From the NCBI RefSeq assembly GCF_030534315.2, contig NZ_CP130558.2, forward strand, positions 1,485,501-1,549,500: a stretch of 64,000 nt of DNA, read 5' to 3'. A program made the translations under genes and the position numbers. The notes under the pieces were generated by a model. That model saw only the letters and a list, made by a program, of their open reading frames with translations, was not told where the DNA came from and did not search any database. Within the stretch, counting starts at the first letter, position 1; each line of letters begins with the position of its first letter. Source of the stretch: Thermoanaerobacterium sp. CMT5567-10 (GTDB taxonomy: Bacteria; Bacillota; Thermoanaerobacteria; Thermoanaerobacterales; Thermoanaerobacteraceae). Positions 17,445 through 25,529 of this stretch are shown here, in pieces.

Positions 17445-18263
17445 CTACAATATATTGCCATGTGTGTCTATGATGCCTATGTTTATGGCTGCCATTATTA
17501 TTTTTATATCATTGTCTGCATCAAACAATATGCCTAATTTATTTAGATGGTTTCTCAATGCTCTATCAGATATGCCTACTTCGTCCATTACTGCTTTCCT
17601 TACTCCGTTTCGGACCAATGATGACAAGATAAGCTTATCAGTATCATCGATCTCTCCTCCTATGAAAGACATATTTTCACTTCTATACGATATGCATTTT
17701 TCAAGGTAAATTGCTATGTTTTTTAGAGTAATGCTCTGCTCTTTTATGCTGGGAATCTTTATGCGGGATATATCAAGATATGCAACTATTTCTTTGCTAT
17801 AATGATCTGTAATAGGCATTGCAGTGCAATACCAGTTCTTAAACAAGTCGCAATAATGGTCTTTTCCGTATAACTGTGCAAGGCTTTTGTATTCCATGGC
17901 TATGTTGACTGCATTTGTGCCACTGTCTTCAAGCCTTAGGCTTATGCCTTCTTTAAATTGCAGCTTTTTGAAATCTTCATTTAATTGGTCATTAGCTATA
18001 ATTTCAATCACATAACCGTCTTTATCACACAGAATAAAGAAATATCCCTCTTCAATAAGTATTCTGTATCTGTAACATTGATTTACAAAGTTGTTTAACA
18101 ACAATATTAAAAAGTTGTTTTCTCTTTTCTTTTTTAACAATGCATCATCATCGATTGTTCTATCAAAAGAGTTTTTGTCAGGATTGATATTTAAAAGCAA
18201 TGATTCCCCATAAGACACAGTCAGCTTACCATTTCCTCTTTTTATAAACATGTCATCGTTCAT
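17445..18263 (-). CDS. Cassette transcriptional regulator (GAF-like sensor plus HTH), copy 2, intact
   Basis: The product is 272 residues. ATG 18263 is chosen from the GGAG site 8 nt upstream. Residues about 45-190 look like the GAF sensor domain of AcoR-type regulators (CYRYRILIEEGYFFILCDKDGYVIEII, then EDSGTNAVNIAMEYKS and YCTAMPITDHYSKEIVAYLDIS). There is no AAA+ domain, so it is not a sigma-54 activator. The C-terminus (LILSSLVRNGVRKAVMDEVG, ISDRALRNHLNKLG, MAAINIGIID) resembles a LuxR/GerE-like HTH with the usual IAxAIxxGLI ending. It probably binds the palindromes in the spacer directly downstream and controls the next effector. The ligand is unknown. It is the only undamaged copy of three. 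Confidence 0.75.
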   Translation of the reverse strand: MNDDMFIKRGNGKLTVSYGESLLLNINPDKNSFDRTIDDDALLKKKRENNFLILLLNNFVNQCYRYRILIEEGYFFILCDKDGYVIEIIANDQLNEDFKKLQFKEGISLRLEDSGTNAVNIAMEYKSLAQLYGKDHYCDLFKNWYCTAMPITDHYSKEIVAYLDISRIKIPSIKEQSITLKNIAIYLEKCISYRSENMSFIGGEIDDTDKLILSSLVRNGVRKAVMDEVGISDRALRNHLNKLGILFDADNDIKIIMAAINIGIIDTHGNIL

Positions 18264-18311
18264 CAATATCACTCCATCATTTTATCTTTCCGTTAATCGC
18301 AATATCGTCTT

Positions 18312-18746
18312 TTAATACCAGCGTGCATCGCTTGTATAATTGGCTTGCTCTAATTGAACTCCATTTCTATAGACTGTACCTTTCGTGACAAGTCTGTAAT
18401 AATATCCTTCTTCTACATACCATATTTCACTTATGGAGCAGCTAATATCTGTCGATGTGTTTGACCAGCTTTTGATTGTCACCCAGTTTCCGTTCTTGTA
18501 CTGTTGCAAATACGCATCAATTCTGATTTTGTCGACGCTGAAAGCATATAATACACTGTCGACGGTCGATTTTCCCATTGATGATATGTCGAATGTGTTA
18601 GTAAACTGGGATATGGCTATCCAATTAGGCGTTATTGGACTTGTCACTAATTTTTTTGAAATGCCATCATCTGCAAAACCAGTGGTTGAAAGTAATGTCA
18701 TCATTATTATTGTCAACACAAAAATAGACAAAAATTTTTTAAACAT
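18312..18746 (-). CDS. Small secreted beta-sandwich-like protein, copy 2
   Basis: It is 144 residues and differs from the copy at 13589-14023 by only one residue that I can find (ARWY versus AHWY at the end). The signal peptide and promoter region are the same. Such identity at the amino-acid level with few DNA changes indicates a recent duplication or ongoing gene conversion. Function unknown. Confidence 0.75.
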   Translation of the reverse strand: MFKKFLSIFVLTIIMMTLLSTTGFADDGISKKLVTSPITPNWIAISQFTNTFDISSMGKSTVDSVLYAFSVDKIRIDAYLQQYKNGNWVTIKSWSNTSTDISCSISEIWYVEEGYYYRLVTKGTVYRNGVQLEQANYTSDARWY

Positions 18747-18944
18747 ACTATCACCTCACTAATTTTTTCCCTTCATAAATAAAAACAAATTAAAATGGGA
18801 TTCGTTACAGTTTTTATAAAAATTTTTTATTAATTTCAGCATACAAAATTTCATTTAAATATTATCAATTTAGGAACGAAAATATCATTTTAGAGAACAA
18901 AAAAGCATTTTTAGCTCTTAATTTTTCTTCAATTGCAAGATAAA

Positions 18945-18978
18945 AAAATAAGGACAGAGCATTTTCTGTCCTTATTTT
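18945..18978 (-). terminator. Terminator after stalk-domain gene, copy 2
   Basis: This is the same 14-bp perfect hairpin as at 14222-14255, offset by 4723 bp, placed after the second stalk-domain gene. Confidence 0.85.
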
Positions 18979-19022
18979 GTAAGTTACATTTGTCAACAGC
19001 TTATTTTAGATATGCACTATAT

Positions 19023-19580
19023 CTAATTACCTTGAGCAGCATCTACTGTTATAACACCATCTTTATAATCGACTTTATATCCAAAGGCTTCACTTATAAA
19101 CCTTAGTGGAATATATGTGCAATTATCGACTAATCTCACATTCACCGGAAGTTCAGCGATCTTTTTATTTATTTTTGCTACCTTTGATCCTATTGTCAAC
19201 TCTACAGTCGTACTACCTTTTTCTACTGTTATTGTTTGACTGCCATTATGCCAATTCACTGTTGCACCTAATTTTTCAAAAAATTCACGGGCCGGCACTA
19301 ATGTAATGCCGTCTATTAAAGTAAATGGCTCCTTAGTAAATTTTATCTCTTGCCCGTTTAACTTGATTTTCGGGACATAAGGAAAATGTATTACAGTGCC
19401 TCCACCTGAATCTTTATAAATGATTATGCCATTGTCCATTTCTTGAGAATATCCTGTTGGAAGGACAGTTTCTTTGGTTACAGATTTTCCATCATCTTGT
19501 ACAGCGTAAGCGATGGAGCCTGTACATACAACAGCAAAAATAACAACAAACAAAATACGTTTAAGAAAAACAAATTTCAT
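19023..19580 (-). CDS. Secreted stalk-domain (copper amine oxidase N-terminal-like) protein, copy 2
   Basis: It is 186 residues, nearly identical to the copy at 14300-14863, with a signal peptide, the EMDNGIIIYKDSGGG segment and two stalk-domain repeats. ATG 19580 follows GAGGAG. The upstream sequence differs from that of copy 1: here a VanZ-family gene precedes it, there a propeller gene. The duplication therefore ends at about this start codon. Confidence 0.85.
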   Translation of the reverse strand: MKFVFLKRILFVVIFAVVCTGSIAYAVQDDGKSVTKETVLPTGYSQEMDNGIIIYKDSGGGTVIHFPYVPKIKLNGQEIKFTKEPFTLIDGITLVPAREFFEKLGATVNWHNGSQTITVEKGSTTVELTIGSKVAKINKKIAELPVNVRLVDNCTYIPLRFISEAFGYKVDYKDGVITVDAAQGN

Positions 19581-19638
19581 TCTCACACCAACTCCTCTTT
19601 AATCACATTATCCAAACCAGCCCATGTAAAGGCAAATA

Positions 19639-20262
19639 TTATATACTTCTAGAATTCTCTCTTATTAAAACTTTATGAATATGATCCCACACTCCTTTCA
19701 CCTTTTCATTTGGCAGTATGCTTTTAATATAAAGCCAAGAAAGTATACAAAATAAACAGTAACCTAATAATACTCCTAAGGCATTCAGTATTACATCGTT
19801 AATATCAACCCTTCTGGCAACATAACCAGATAAATAAAATATGTTTTCTAAAAACTGTAGAAGCTCTATCGAAATAGAAAATAAGGTTCCTTTCCATATA
19901 ATTGATTTCAGATCGACATTACTTATAAAAGGCAGTCCAAAACCAAAAGGAATGGTAATTATCACATTTCCCCATACTTGTACTGAATTAAGATAAGAAT
20001 ATGTCAATTCACGAAATGGAATAAAGTTTAAACCATTTTTCCAATCAACTCCATCTTTAATCAAGTCATTGTGTTGGAACAATCGAATGGGAAATAAAGT
20101 ATAGTGAGCTACAGAGAGCAAATATATGAAAAATATCGAAAGACATAATATATATCCAATACTGCGTTGTTTCTTTCTCCACATATAAAAAATTAGCCAT
20201 CCATATATTAAAACTATCACCGGCATGATAGTTTTAATGTCTATCATTATACCTAATCCCAA
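19639..20262 (-). CDS. VanZ-family membrane protein
   Basis: The product is 207 residues with about five hydrophobic helices. VanZ-family features include HYTLFPI, the FIPFRELTYS segment, the VWGNVIITIPFGFGLPF stretch, and the DINDVILNALGVLLGY motif near the end. The TTG start at 20262 has a GAGGAG site 6 nt upstream; an ATG at 20247 has a weaker one. VanZ proteins are integral membrane proteins linked in some hosts to teicoplanin resistance, but most have no known role. It lies in a same-strand run with small membrane proteins and a secreted protease-like protein, which suggests a cell-envelope function. Confidence 0.85.
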   Translation of the reverse strand: MGLGIMIDIKTIMPVIVLIYGWLIFYMWRKKQRSIGYILCLSIFFIYLLSVAHYTLFPIRLFQHNDLIKDGVDWKNGLNFIPFRELTYSYLNSVQVWGNVIITIPFGFGLPFISNVDLKSIIWKGTLFSISIELLQFLENIFYLSGYVARRVDINDVILNALGVLLGYCLFCILSWLYIKSILPNEKVKGVWDHIHKVLIRENSRSI

Positions 20263-20381
20263 TTACAACAACTCCTCACAATACCTAAATTAGTCTATTT
20301 AAACTGTATAGACATGTCATTGTTCATTGTTGCATATTTCGCTAAAATTAATGCAATTTTAGAGTATTAAAAAATATATAA

Positions 20382-20753
20382 TCATTTAGTAAACTCCGAT
20401 TTATTCTTCCTGACATAATTAATAATCATATAAAAAATAGCCATTACAGCAATACAGTAAAATGCCAAAAAATACTGCTGGTTAATAATTAAATATGCTA
20501 TAGCCATTAAATAGTAAATAATCAATATTGCATAAAGATATAATGCTAAAAAATATCCATATTTCCTTTTCTTTAATAGCCCAATTGAAGATATAATAAA
20601 TATAGCTCCAAATATAATACCAATAAAATAAAAATTTGTGCTTAGTATGACATTACTGCCAATTTTAAAGTTTACTCTTTCAAACATCCTTATAATTGAG
20701 TCTAATATATACAAGGCCCCTTGTAACATAACTAATATTGCCACAAAATTCAC
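20382..20753 (-). CDS. Small four-helix membrane protein
   Basis: The product is 123 residues with four predicted transmembrane helices (about residues 3-22, 42-62, 68-90, 95-115) and a basic tail (NYVRKNKSEF). I do not recognise the family. It lies 27 bp after the gene at 20781-21260 and before vanZ, all on one strand, so an operon with the C39-like protease is likely. Confidence 0.65.
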   Translation of the reverse strand: MNFVAILVMLQGALYILDSIIRMFERVNFKIGSNVILSTNFYFIGIIFGAIFIISSIGLLKKRKYGYFLALYLYAILIIYYLMAIAYLIINQQYFLAFYCIAVMAIFYMIINYVRKNKSEFTK

Positions 20754-20780
20754 TATATCACCACCCGATAATTTTATACT

Positions 20781-21260
20781 TTAATCAAATAATTTCACAT
20801 TTTCAATTTCATCATACCATACTTTATACCCATCTTTGCTACTGCCAGAAAACCAATAAATAGGTTTGCTATTCATATTTTTATCTTTATAAAATCTGGC
20901 ATCTATAGACAGTATATAAAATTTGTCTTCTAATTCTTCCATATTACCTTCTTTAATCGCAAAATATCTAATTATATGTAAAACATTTAATGCATCTTCT
21001 TTTTTACACCTTGAATCAATAATTATAGAAAAATATAAATAAGGTCTGGAATAATAAATTTTATATTCGGTAATACAGTTAGATTCATTTAACTTTTCTT
21101 TTAATGCTTTTATGGCACTTGTATTGATATTTTCATTATATATATATCTATGACTAATAATATATTTTGCACTTATGACAATTAAAATTGATAAAGACAA
21201 AATTATTAATACTATTAACGAGATTAATTTATCTTTATTTATTTTAATCACCTCTATCAA
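20781..21260 (-). CDS. Single-helix membrane-anchored protein, unknown function
   Basis: The product is 159 residues with one N-terminal helix (about residues 10-32, LISLIVLIILSLSILIVISA) and an outer domain with alternating strands and helices (ITEYKIYYSRPYLYFSIIID, KKEDALNVLHIIRYFAIKEG). No motif was recognised. It is part of the envelope-protein run between the C39-like protein and VanZ. Confidence 0.6.
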   Translation of the reverse strand: MIEVIKINKDKLISLIVLIILSLSILIVISAKYIISHRYIYNENINTSAIKALKEKLNESNCITEYKIYYSRPYLYFSIIIDSRCKKEDALNVLHIIRYFAIKEGNMEELEDKFYILSIDARFYKDKNMNSKPIYWFSGSSKDGYKVWYDEIENVKLFD

Positions 21261-21289
21261 AATGATATACTAATGTAAAATTAAGTAAA

Positions 21290-21404
21290 GATTCTGCTGC
21301 CAAAAAATATAATGTTTTGCAAGTATAATATAATGGCTATTTTTATTCAATATTCCTATAAATAATATGGTAGAAATAAAAAATTGAGTTTATGCAGCAG
21401 AATC
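21290..21404. repeat. Long-gap inverted repeat upstream of membrane-protein genes
   Basis: GATTCTGCTGC at 21290-21300 and its exact complement at 21394-21404 enclose 93 nt. The second arm touches the stop region of the C39-like gene. It may form the base of an RNA structure limiting read-through, or be chance. Confidence 0.4.
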
Positions 21405-21413
21405 AAAAACCAA

Positions 21414-22670
21414 TTACTCAAAGTATACAAAAGCAACACTCAGATATTGATCATAATCTAAAATATATTTTAAATTTAATGAATATCTCGTTGCCCATGA
21501 TGAAACTGCTATATCTCTCTCATCAGTAGTTACATTTCTAAAATATTTAGTTATTGTCATCCAATGAAAATTAAATTCTGGATATTTTGAATTATAATTC
21601 ATTAAAAAAGCTACGGGTGAGTTTTTACTTAAACCAGCCTTAATATACGTTGATACTGGCTCAATACTATGTGGAATATCACTTAAATCAGCTTTGAGAT
21701 TCACTCCTCTACTTTTAGCGAATGATTCAAATTTTATTACTAGATCACTTTTTGAAGGTATACCCGGTAAAACTGATGTGCTTGGTGTAACATACTTATA
21801 TACTTCTTCCATATGTTTAATAAAATTATCTTTTGTTATATCTGAATATTTATATAGATTTTCATATCCATATCTGTACTTTGCAAGATAATATGCTATA
21901 TTTGCAGCAGCGACAGTTCCACATCCTTCATCTTGGCCTAATTTTTCAGAAAACCATATTTGATTTCCTCCATACATTTGATGAACATATCCAACATTTT
22001 CATCGTATCCATATACTGGTACAAAATTTGGTTCGTCTAAAACTGATACGCTTTCATTTTGGGATGTTGCATTAAGCGAAGTGGGTATTCTTATATTGCT
22101 TCTATTTTTATATAATTCATTAATAGACTCTTTTATATCGTTTTTTCGAGCATTAATAAAATTTGTTATATCTTTCTTTTCTCCATTTTCTTTTATTTGT
22201 TTATAATTTATGTTATCACCAATTTTTTCTTTTACTATAAATAATGAAGGAAACATATATAACATACTATCCCCACTTTTTAGTTCAGAAAAATTCATTC
22301 GTATTAAACTAAATTCATTGTTATTTAATGACCTCTCTATAACACCATAACCATTTTTTCTTGCATCAATTATCATATAACCTATATTTCTGCCTTCGTC
22401 CTGTATTGATAGAAGATATACATATTTGTTTTCATTCACATCTTTTAGTTCTATTAATGATCGATCAACTTGCAATTTTATATTATTATTTAACTCAGGG
22501 ATTACATATGTAGCTAAATCATATTCAGCCAATTTTAATACTTCATCTTGCGTCAAAAATTTGTTATTATCAGCGGACAAATCTTGGTTACTATTACTTG
22601 CCGCAAAACCAACAGTTGTCGAAAAAACTAATGTCAAGCACAGTAGAAGTGAAACTAAGAACCTTTTCAT
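21414..22670 (-). CDS. Secreted C39-like papain-fold peptidase, cassette 3 effector
   Basis: The product is 418 residues. ATG 22670 follows GGGAG; the upstream extension has no site of its own. A signal peptide (MKRFLVSLLLCLTLVFSTTVGFAA) precedes a propeptide-like region of about 200 residues with an N-terminal domain like those of secreted papain-fold peptidases. The C-terminal domain has DEGCGTVAAANIAYYLAKY (catalytic Cys), FHWMTITKYF (His) and SSWATRYSLNLKYIL (possible third catalytic residue), a C39-like peptidase layout. It is the first gene after the conserved palindrome spacer, in the same position as the effector at 16477. It could be a secreted peptidase or toxin. Substrate unknown. 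Confidence 0.75.
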   Translation of the reverse strand: MKRFLVSLLLCLTLVFSTTVGFAASNSNQDLSADNNKFLTQDEVLKLAEYDLATYVIPELNNNIKLQVDRSLIELKDVNENKYVYLLSIQDEGRNIGYMIIDARKNGYGVIERSLNNNEFSLIRMNFSELKSGDSMLYMFPSLFIVKEKIGDNINYKQIKENGEKKDITNFINARKNDIKESINELYKNRSNIRIPTSLNATSQNESVSVLDEPNFVPVYGYDENVGYVHQMYGGNQIWFSEKLGQDEGCGTVAAANIAYYLAKYRYGYENLYKYSDITKDNFIKHMEEVYKYVTPSTSVLPGIPSKSDLVIKFESFAKSRGVNLKADLSDIPHSIEPVSTYIKAGLSKNSPVAFLMNYNSKYPEFNFHWMTITKYFRNVTTDERDIAVSSWATRYSLNLKYILDYDQYLSVAFVYFE

Positions 22671-22862
22671 TTCTAAACATCTCCCTTTTATAGTTAGTAA
22701 CACTATCTAGGTACCAAAACAGTATGCTAACTACTTTTTTATTAAAAATCGAATGGCCATTCATCTTTTTGACTACATTATAACTCCAAGCCCAACATTT
22801 GGAAAGTTACGAAATTCGGCACATTTTTTATGAAGTAAGTGCCGAATTCCGGCACATCATTA
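22671..22862 (-). promoter_or_regulatory. Conserved cassette spacer, copy 3, with paired palindromes
   Basis: The palindromes are GTGCCGAATTCCGGCAC at 22839-22855 and GTTACGAAATTCGGCAC at 22806-22822, again 33 bp apart, followed by TATAAT and the TAGTTAGCA...TACTAACTA repeat before the effector's ribosome-binding site. Spacing and most bases match copies 1 and 2. Confidence 0.7.
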
Positions 22863-23195
22863 CTATAATATATTGCCATGTGTGTCTATGATGCCTATGT
22901 TTATGGCTGTCATTATTATTTTTATGTCATTGTTCTCTCCAAATAGTTTGCCTAATTTATTTAGATGATTTCTCAATGCTCTGTCAGATATGCCTACTTC
23001 GTCCATTATTGCTTTCCTTACACCATTTCGGACTAATGATGATAGGATAAGCTTATCAGTATCATCGATCTCTTCTCCTACAAAAGACATATTTTCACTT
23101 CTACACGATATACAATTTTCAAGGTAAATTGCTATGTTTTTTAGAGTGATGCTCTGCTCTTTTATACTGGGGATCTTTATGCGGGATATATCAAA
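22863..23195 (-). pseudogene. Cassette regulator copy 3, truncated to C-terminal third
   Basis: Only the end of the regulator remains, from DISRIKIPSIKEQSITLKNI through the HTH (VGISDRALRNHLNKLGKLF) to DTHGNIL. Similarity stops abruptly near 23195 in unrelated AT-rich sequence. No start or ribosome-binding site is apparent for the remnant; an internal ATG at 23090 would give only 75 residues. Loss of the sensor half suggests that this effector now depends on the intact copy, or is unregulated. Confidence 0.75.
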
Positions 23196-23278
23196 ATTAT
23201 TTATTAGTATATATTATCACTACATCAACATCAAACATATAATGTAAAATACAACAATATATTTTGGAGGTATATATT

Positions 23279-23578
23279 ATGTCAGATGGAGATAAACACT
23301 ACCATGATTATTTTGGCACTACAAATACAGTGCTAGAACACAACCACAATTACAAAGGATGTACCAGCTATGCCATACCATATGGCACAAGCCATATACA
23401 CTATTACTCTGGGTATACGTCTATAGCCAAAAATCATAAACACTATGTAAATGGATACACAGGACCTGCTATAAGGACTAAAGATGGCCACGTTCATAAG
23501 ATGGATAGCAGAACATCTTACGATAAAGACCACTATCATAATTACAGCAATTGCACTTCAAAGCAAATATACAATTAA
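23279..23578 (+). CDS. YmaF-like histidine-rich small protein
   Basis: The product is 99 residues. ATG 23279 follows a strong GGAGG site. About five repeats of the type H-x-H-x-Y-x-G-x-T-S (EHNHNYKGCTS, SHIHYYSGYTS, NHKHYVNGYTG, GHVHKMDSRTS, DHYHNYSNCTS) fill the whole protein, as in the YmaF family. No signal peptide is seen. Histidine clusters could bind metal, but the function is unknown. It is monocistronic, with a terminator right behind it. Confidence 0.8.
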   Translation: MSDGDKHYHDYFGTTNTVLEHNHNYKGCTSYAIPYGTSHIHYYSGYTSIAKNHKHYVNGYTGPAIRTKDGHVHKMDSRTSYDKDHYHNYSNCTSKQIYN

Positions 23579-23582
23579 TGTA

Positions 23583-23606
23583 CTCCCTCTTTTGAGGGAG
23601 TTTTTA
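23583..23606 (+). terminator. Terminator after ymaF-like gene
   Basis: CTCCCTC and GAGGGAG pair around a TTTT loop and are followed by a run of five T residues. Confidence 0.9.
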
Positions 23607-23613
23607 TATTATT

Positions 23614-23629
23614 TGTGAGATATATCACA
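23614..23629. promoter_or_regulatory. CRP/FNR-type operator upstream of asrABC
   Basis: TGTGAGATATATCACA matches the TGTGA-N6-TCACA consensus of the CRP/FNR family perfectly. It lies about 80 bp upstream of the asrA start. It suggests control of sulfite reduction by a CRP/FNR-family activator; the regulator gene is not in this window. Confidence 0.65.
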
Positions 23630-23708
23630 TAAAAATTTTCGATTTTATGATAAAATTTTGTTAAATAAATAACCATTAGACATGAAAACAGTAATACGAG
23701 GTGATATA

Positions 23709-24719
23709 ATGGGTATTGAATTAGATGTAAAAAGTTTTGATGATGCCCTGAAAATATTAAGCAAAGATTACAAAATATTTGCTCCTATAAGGTTAAAGGG
23801 GAAAGGAGCATTTTCAGACACAGACCTTGTGACATACGGAGAAATCTCTTCATATAAAGATATAGAATTAAACGAAAAATCAAGGTATTCCCCAAAAGAG
23901 GTGATTTACCCTATAACGCAGACCCTATTTTACTTTACAGAAGATGAATACAGAGAACCTGAAATTGACGATAAGAGAATCATTGTTTTTTTAAGACCCT
24001 GTGATGCTAATTCATATCTAAAGTTAGATAATATTTTTTTAAAAAATGGTCCTTATGAAGATAATTACTACAAAAGACTAAGAGATAAAGTCAAGTTCTT
24101 TGTCATAGAATGCACAAAAGGCTTTTCTACTTGTTTCTGTGTGTCAACAGGTTCTAACAAGTTTTTAGATTATGATGTCTTTTTCCGGTTTGACAATGAC
24201 AAAATAACATGCGATGTAAAAAACGACGAGTTTAGCTATGCTTTTTCAGGCAAAGAAGTGGAATTTGCTCCAGAATTTATAGAAAAAAATGAAATCGATG
24301 TGAAACTGCCTGATATAGACAAAATATCTCAAAATCTAGAGTATGTATTTAATCATGAATTGTGGGACGAATACACAAAAAGATGCATAGCCTGTGGAAG
24401 ATGTACTGCGTCGTGTCCCACATGCAGTTGCTTTTCAATGCAAGATATATTTTACAAAGATAATCCCAAATGCGGAGAGAGAAGGCGGGTATGGGCAAGC
24501 TGCATGATAGATGGATTTACTGATGTGGCAGGAGGTCACAGCTACAGGCAAAAATACGGTGAGAGAATGAGATTTAAGGTAATGCACAAGATATACGACT
24601 ATAAAAAGCGCTTCGGCACAACCATGTGCATTGGATGCGGAAGGTGTGACGATGTATGCCCAGAGTACATTTCATTTATAAAAATCGTATCAAAAGTCAC
24701 TGATGCAGTAGAGAGGTGA
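23709..24719 (+). CDS. asrA: Anaerobic sulfite reductase subunit A
   Basis: The product is 336 residues. ATG 23709 is chosen because of a GAGGTG site directly before it; ATG 23682 has none. The C-terminal part carries two ferredoxin-type 4Fe-4S motifs (CIACGRCTASCP near residue 235 and CIGCGRCDDVCP near 310). A cysteine-rich mid-section (CSCFSM, CGERRRVWASCM) completes the AsrA pattern. AsrA passes electrons within the AsrABC complex, which reduces sulfite to sulfide in the cytoplasm. It is the first gene of the operon; the next start lies 6 bp past its stop. Confidence 0.93.
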   Translation: MGIELDVKSFDDALKILSKDYKIFAPIRLKGKGAFSDTDLVTYGEISSYKDIELNEKSRYSPKEVIYPITQTLFYFTEDEYREPEIDDKRIIVFLRPCDANSYLKLDNIFLKNGPYEDNYYKRLRDKVKFFVIECTKGFSTCFCVSTGSNKFLDYDVFFRFDNDKITCDVKNDEFSYAFSGKEVEFAPEFIEKNEIDVKLPDIDKISQNLEYVFNHELWDEYTKRCIACGRCTASCPTCSCFSMQDIFYKDNPKCGERRRVWASCMIDGFTDVAGGHSYRQKYGERMRFKVMHKIYDYKKRFGTTMCIGCGRCDDVCPEYISFIKIVSKVTDAVER

Positions 24720-24725
24720 ATCAAA

Positions 24726-25517
24726 ATGACAAATGTGTACATGCAAAGAAAAGCAGAAATTATTTCGATAATTCCTCAAACAGATATCGATTATACTTTT
24801 AGGCTAAAATCCGATATTTTGCCACAACATGGACAGTTTTTACAAGTATCTATACCTAAAATCGGTGAAGCTCCAATATCGATAAGCGATTACACTGATG
24901 AATACATCGAACTTACCATAAGAAAAGTAGGCACTGTAACAGACACTATACATGAATTAAAACCGGGAGATTTCTTGTTTATAAGAGGCCCATATGGTCA
25001 CGGCTTCCCTGTGGAAAATTTTAAAAATAAAAATGTAGTGATCGCCGCTGGCGGTACAGGTCTCGCACCAGTCAAAAGCATAATAAACAGGTATAACAGA
25101 AATCCTAAAGAAATAAAAAACCTCAATATTTTGGTAGGTTTTAAATCCCCGAAAGACATACTTTTTGAAGATGAGATAAAAAAATGGGAAAAAAGTTTTG
25201 ATGTTTTATTGACCGTTGACAATGGAGATGAAACATGGACAGGAAATACAGGTCTAATCACAAAATTTGTACCAGAATTAAAAATCGAAAACCCAAATGA
25301 TACGATCGTAATTGTCGTAGGTCCGCCTATGATGATGAAATTTACATGCCTTGAATTTTTAAAACGCGGCATACCAGAGGAAAATATTTGGGTATCTTTC
25401 GAAAGAAAAATGTCATGTGGCATAGGAAAATGTGGCCATTGCAAGATAAATGAAACATACGTTTGCTTAGAAGGTCCTGTATTCAATTACACAAAATCTA
25501 AACAACTTCTCGATTAA
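24726..25517 (+). CDS. asrB: Anaerobic sulfite reductase subunit B
   Basis: The product is 263 residues of the ferredoxin-NADP reductase family. RGPYGHGFPVE binds flavin and GTGLAPVKSIIN binds the nucleotide. The C-terminal SCGIGKCGHCKI ... YVCLEGPVF places a 2Fe-2S cluster as in dihydroorotate dehydrogenase B and AsrB. It takes electrons from NAD(P)H and hands them to AsrA/AsrC. The start is supported by GAGAGGTGA. The asrA and asrC genes are 6 and 12 bp away. Confidence 0.93.
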   Translation: MTNVYMQRKAEIISIIPQTDIDYTFRLKSDILPQHGQFLQVSIPKIGEAPISISDYTDEYIELTIRKVGTVTDTIHELKPGDFLFIRGPYGHGFPVENFKNKNVVIAAGGTGLAPVKSIINRYNRNPKEIKNLNILVGFKSPKDILFEDEIKKWEKSFDVLLTVDNGDETWTGNTGLITKFVPELKIENPNDTIVIVVGPPMMMKFTCLEFLKRGIPEENIWVSFERKMSCGIGKCGHCKINETYVCLEGPVFNYTKSKQLLD

Positions 25518-25529
25518 AGGGGTGAAATA

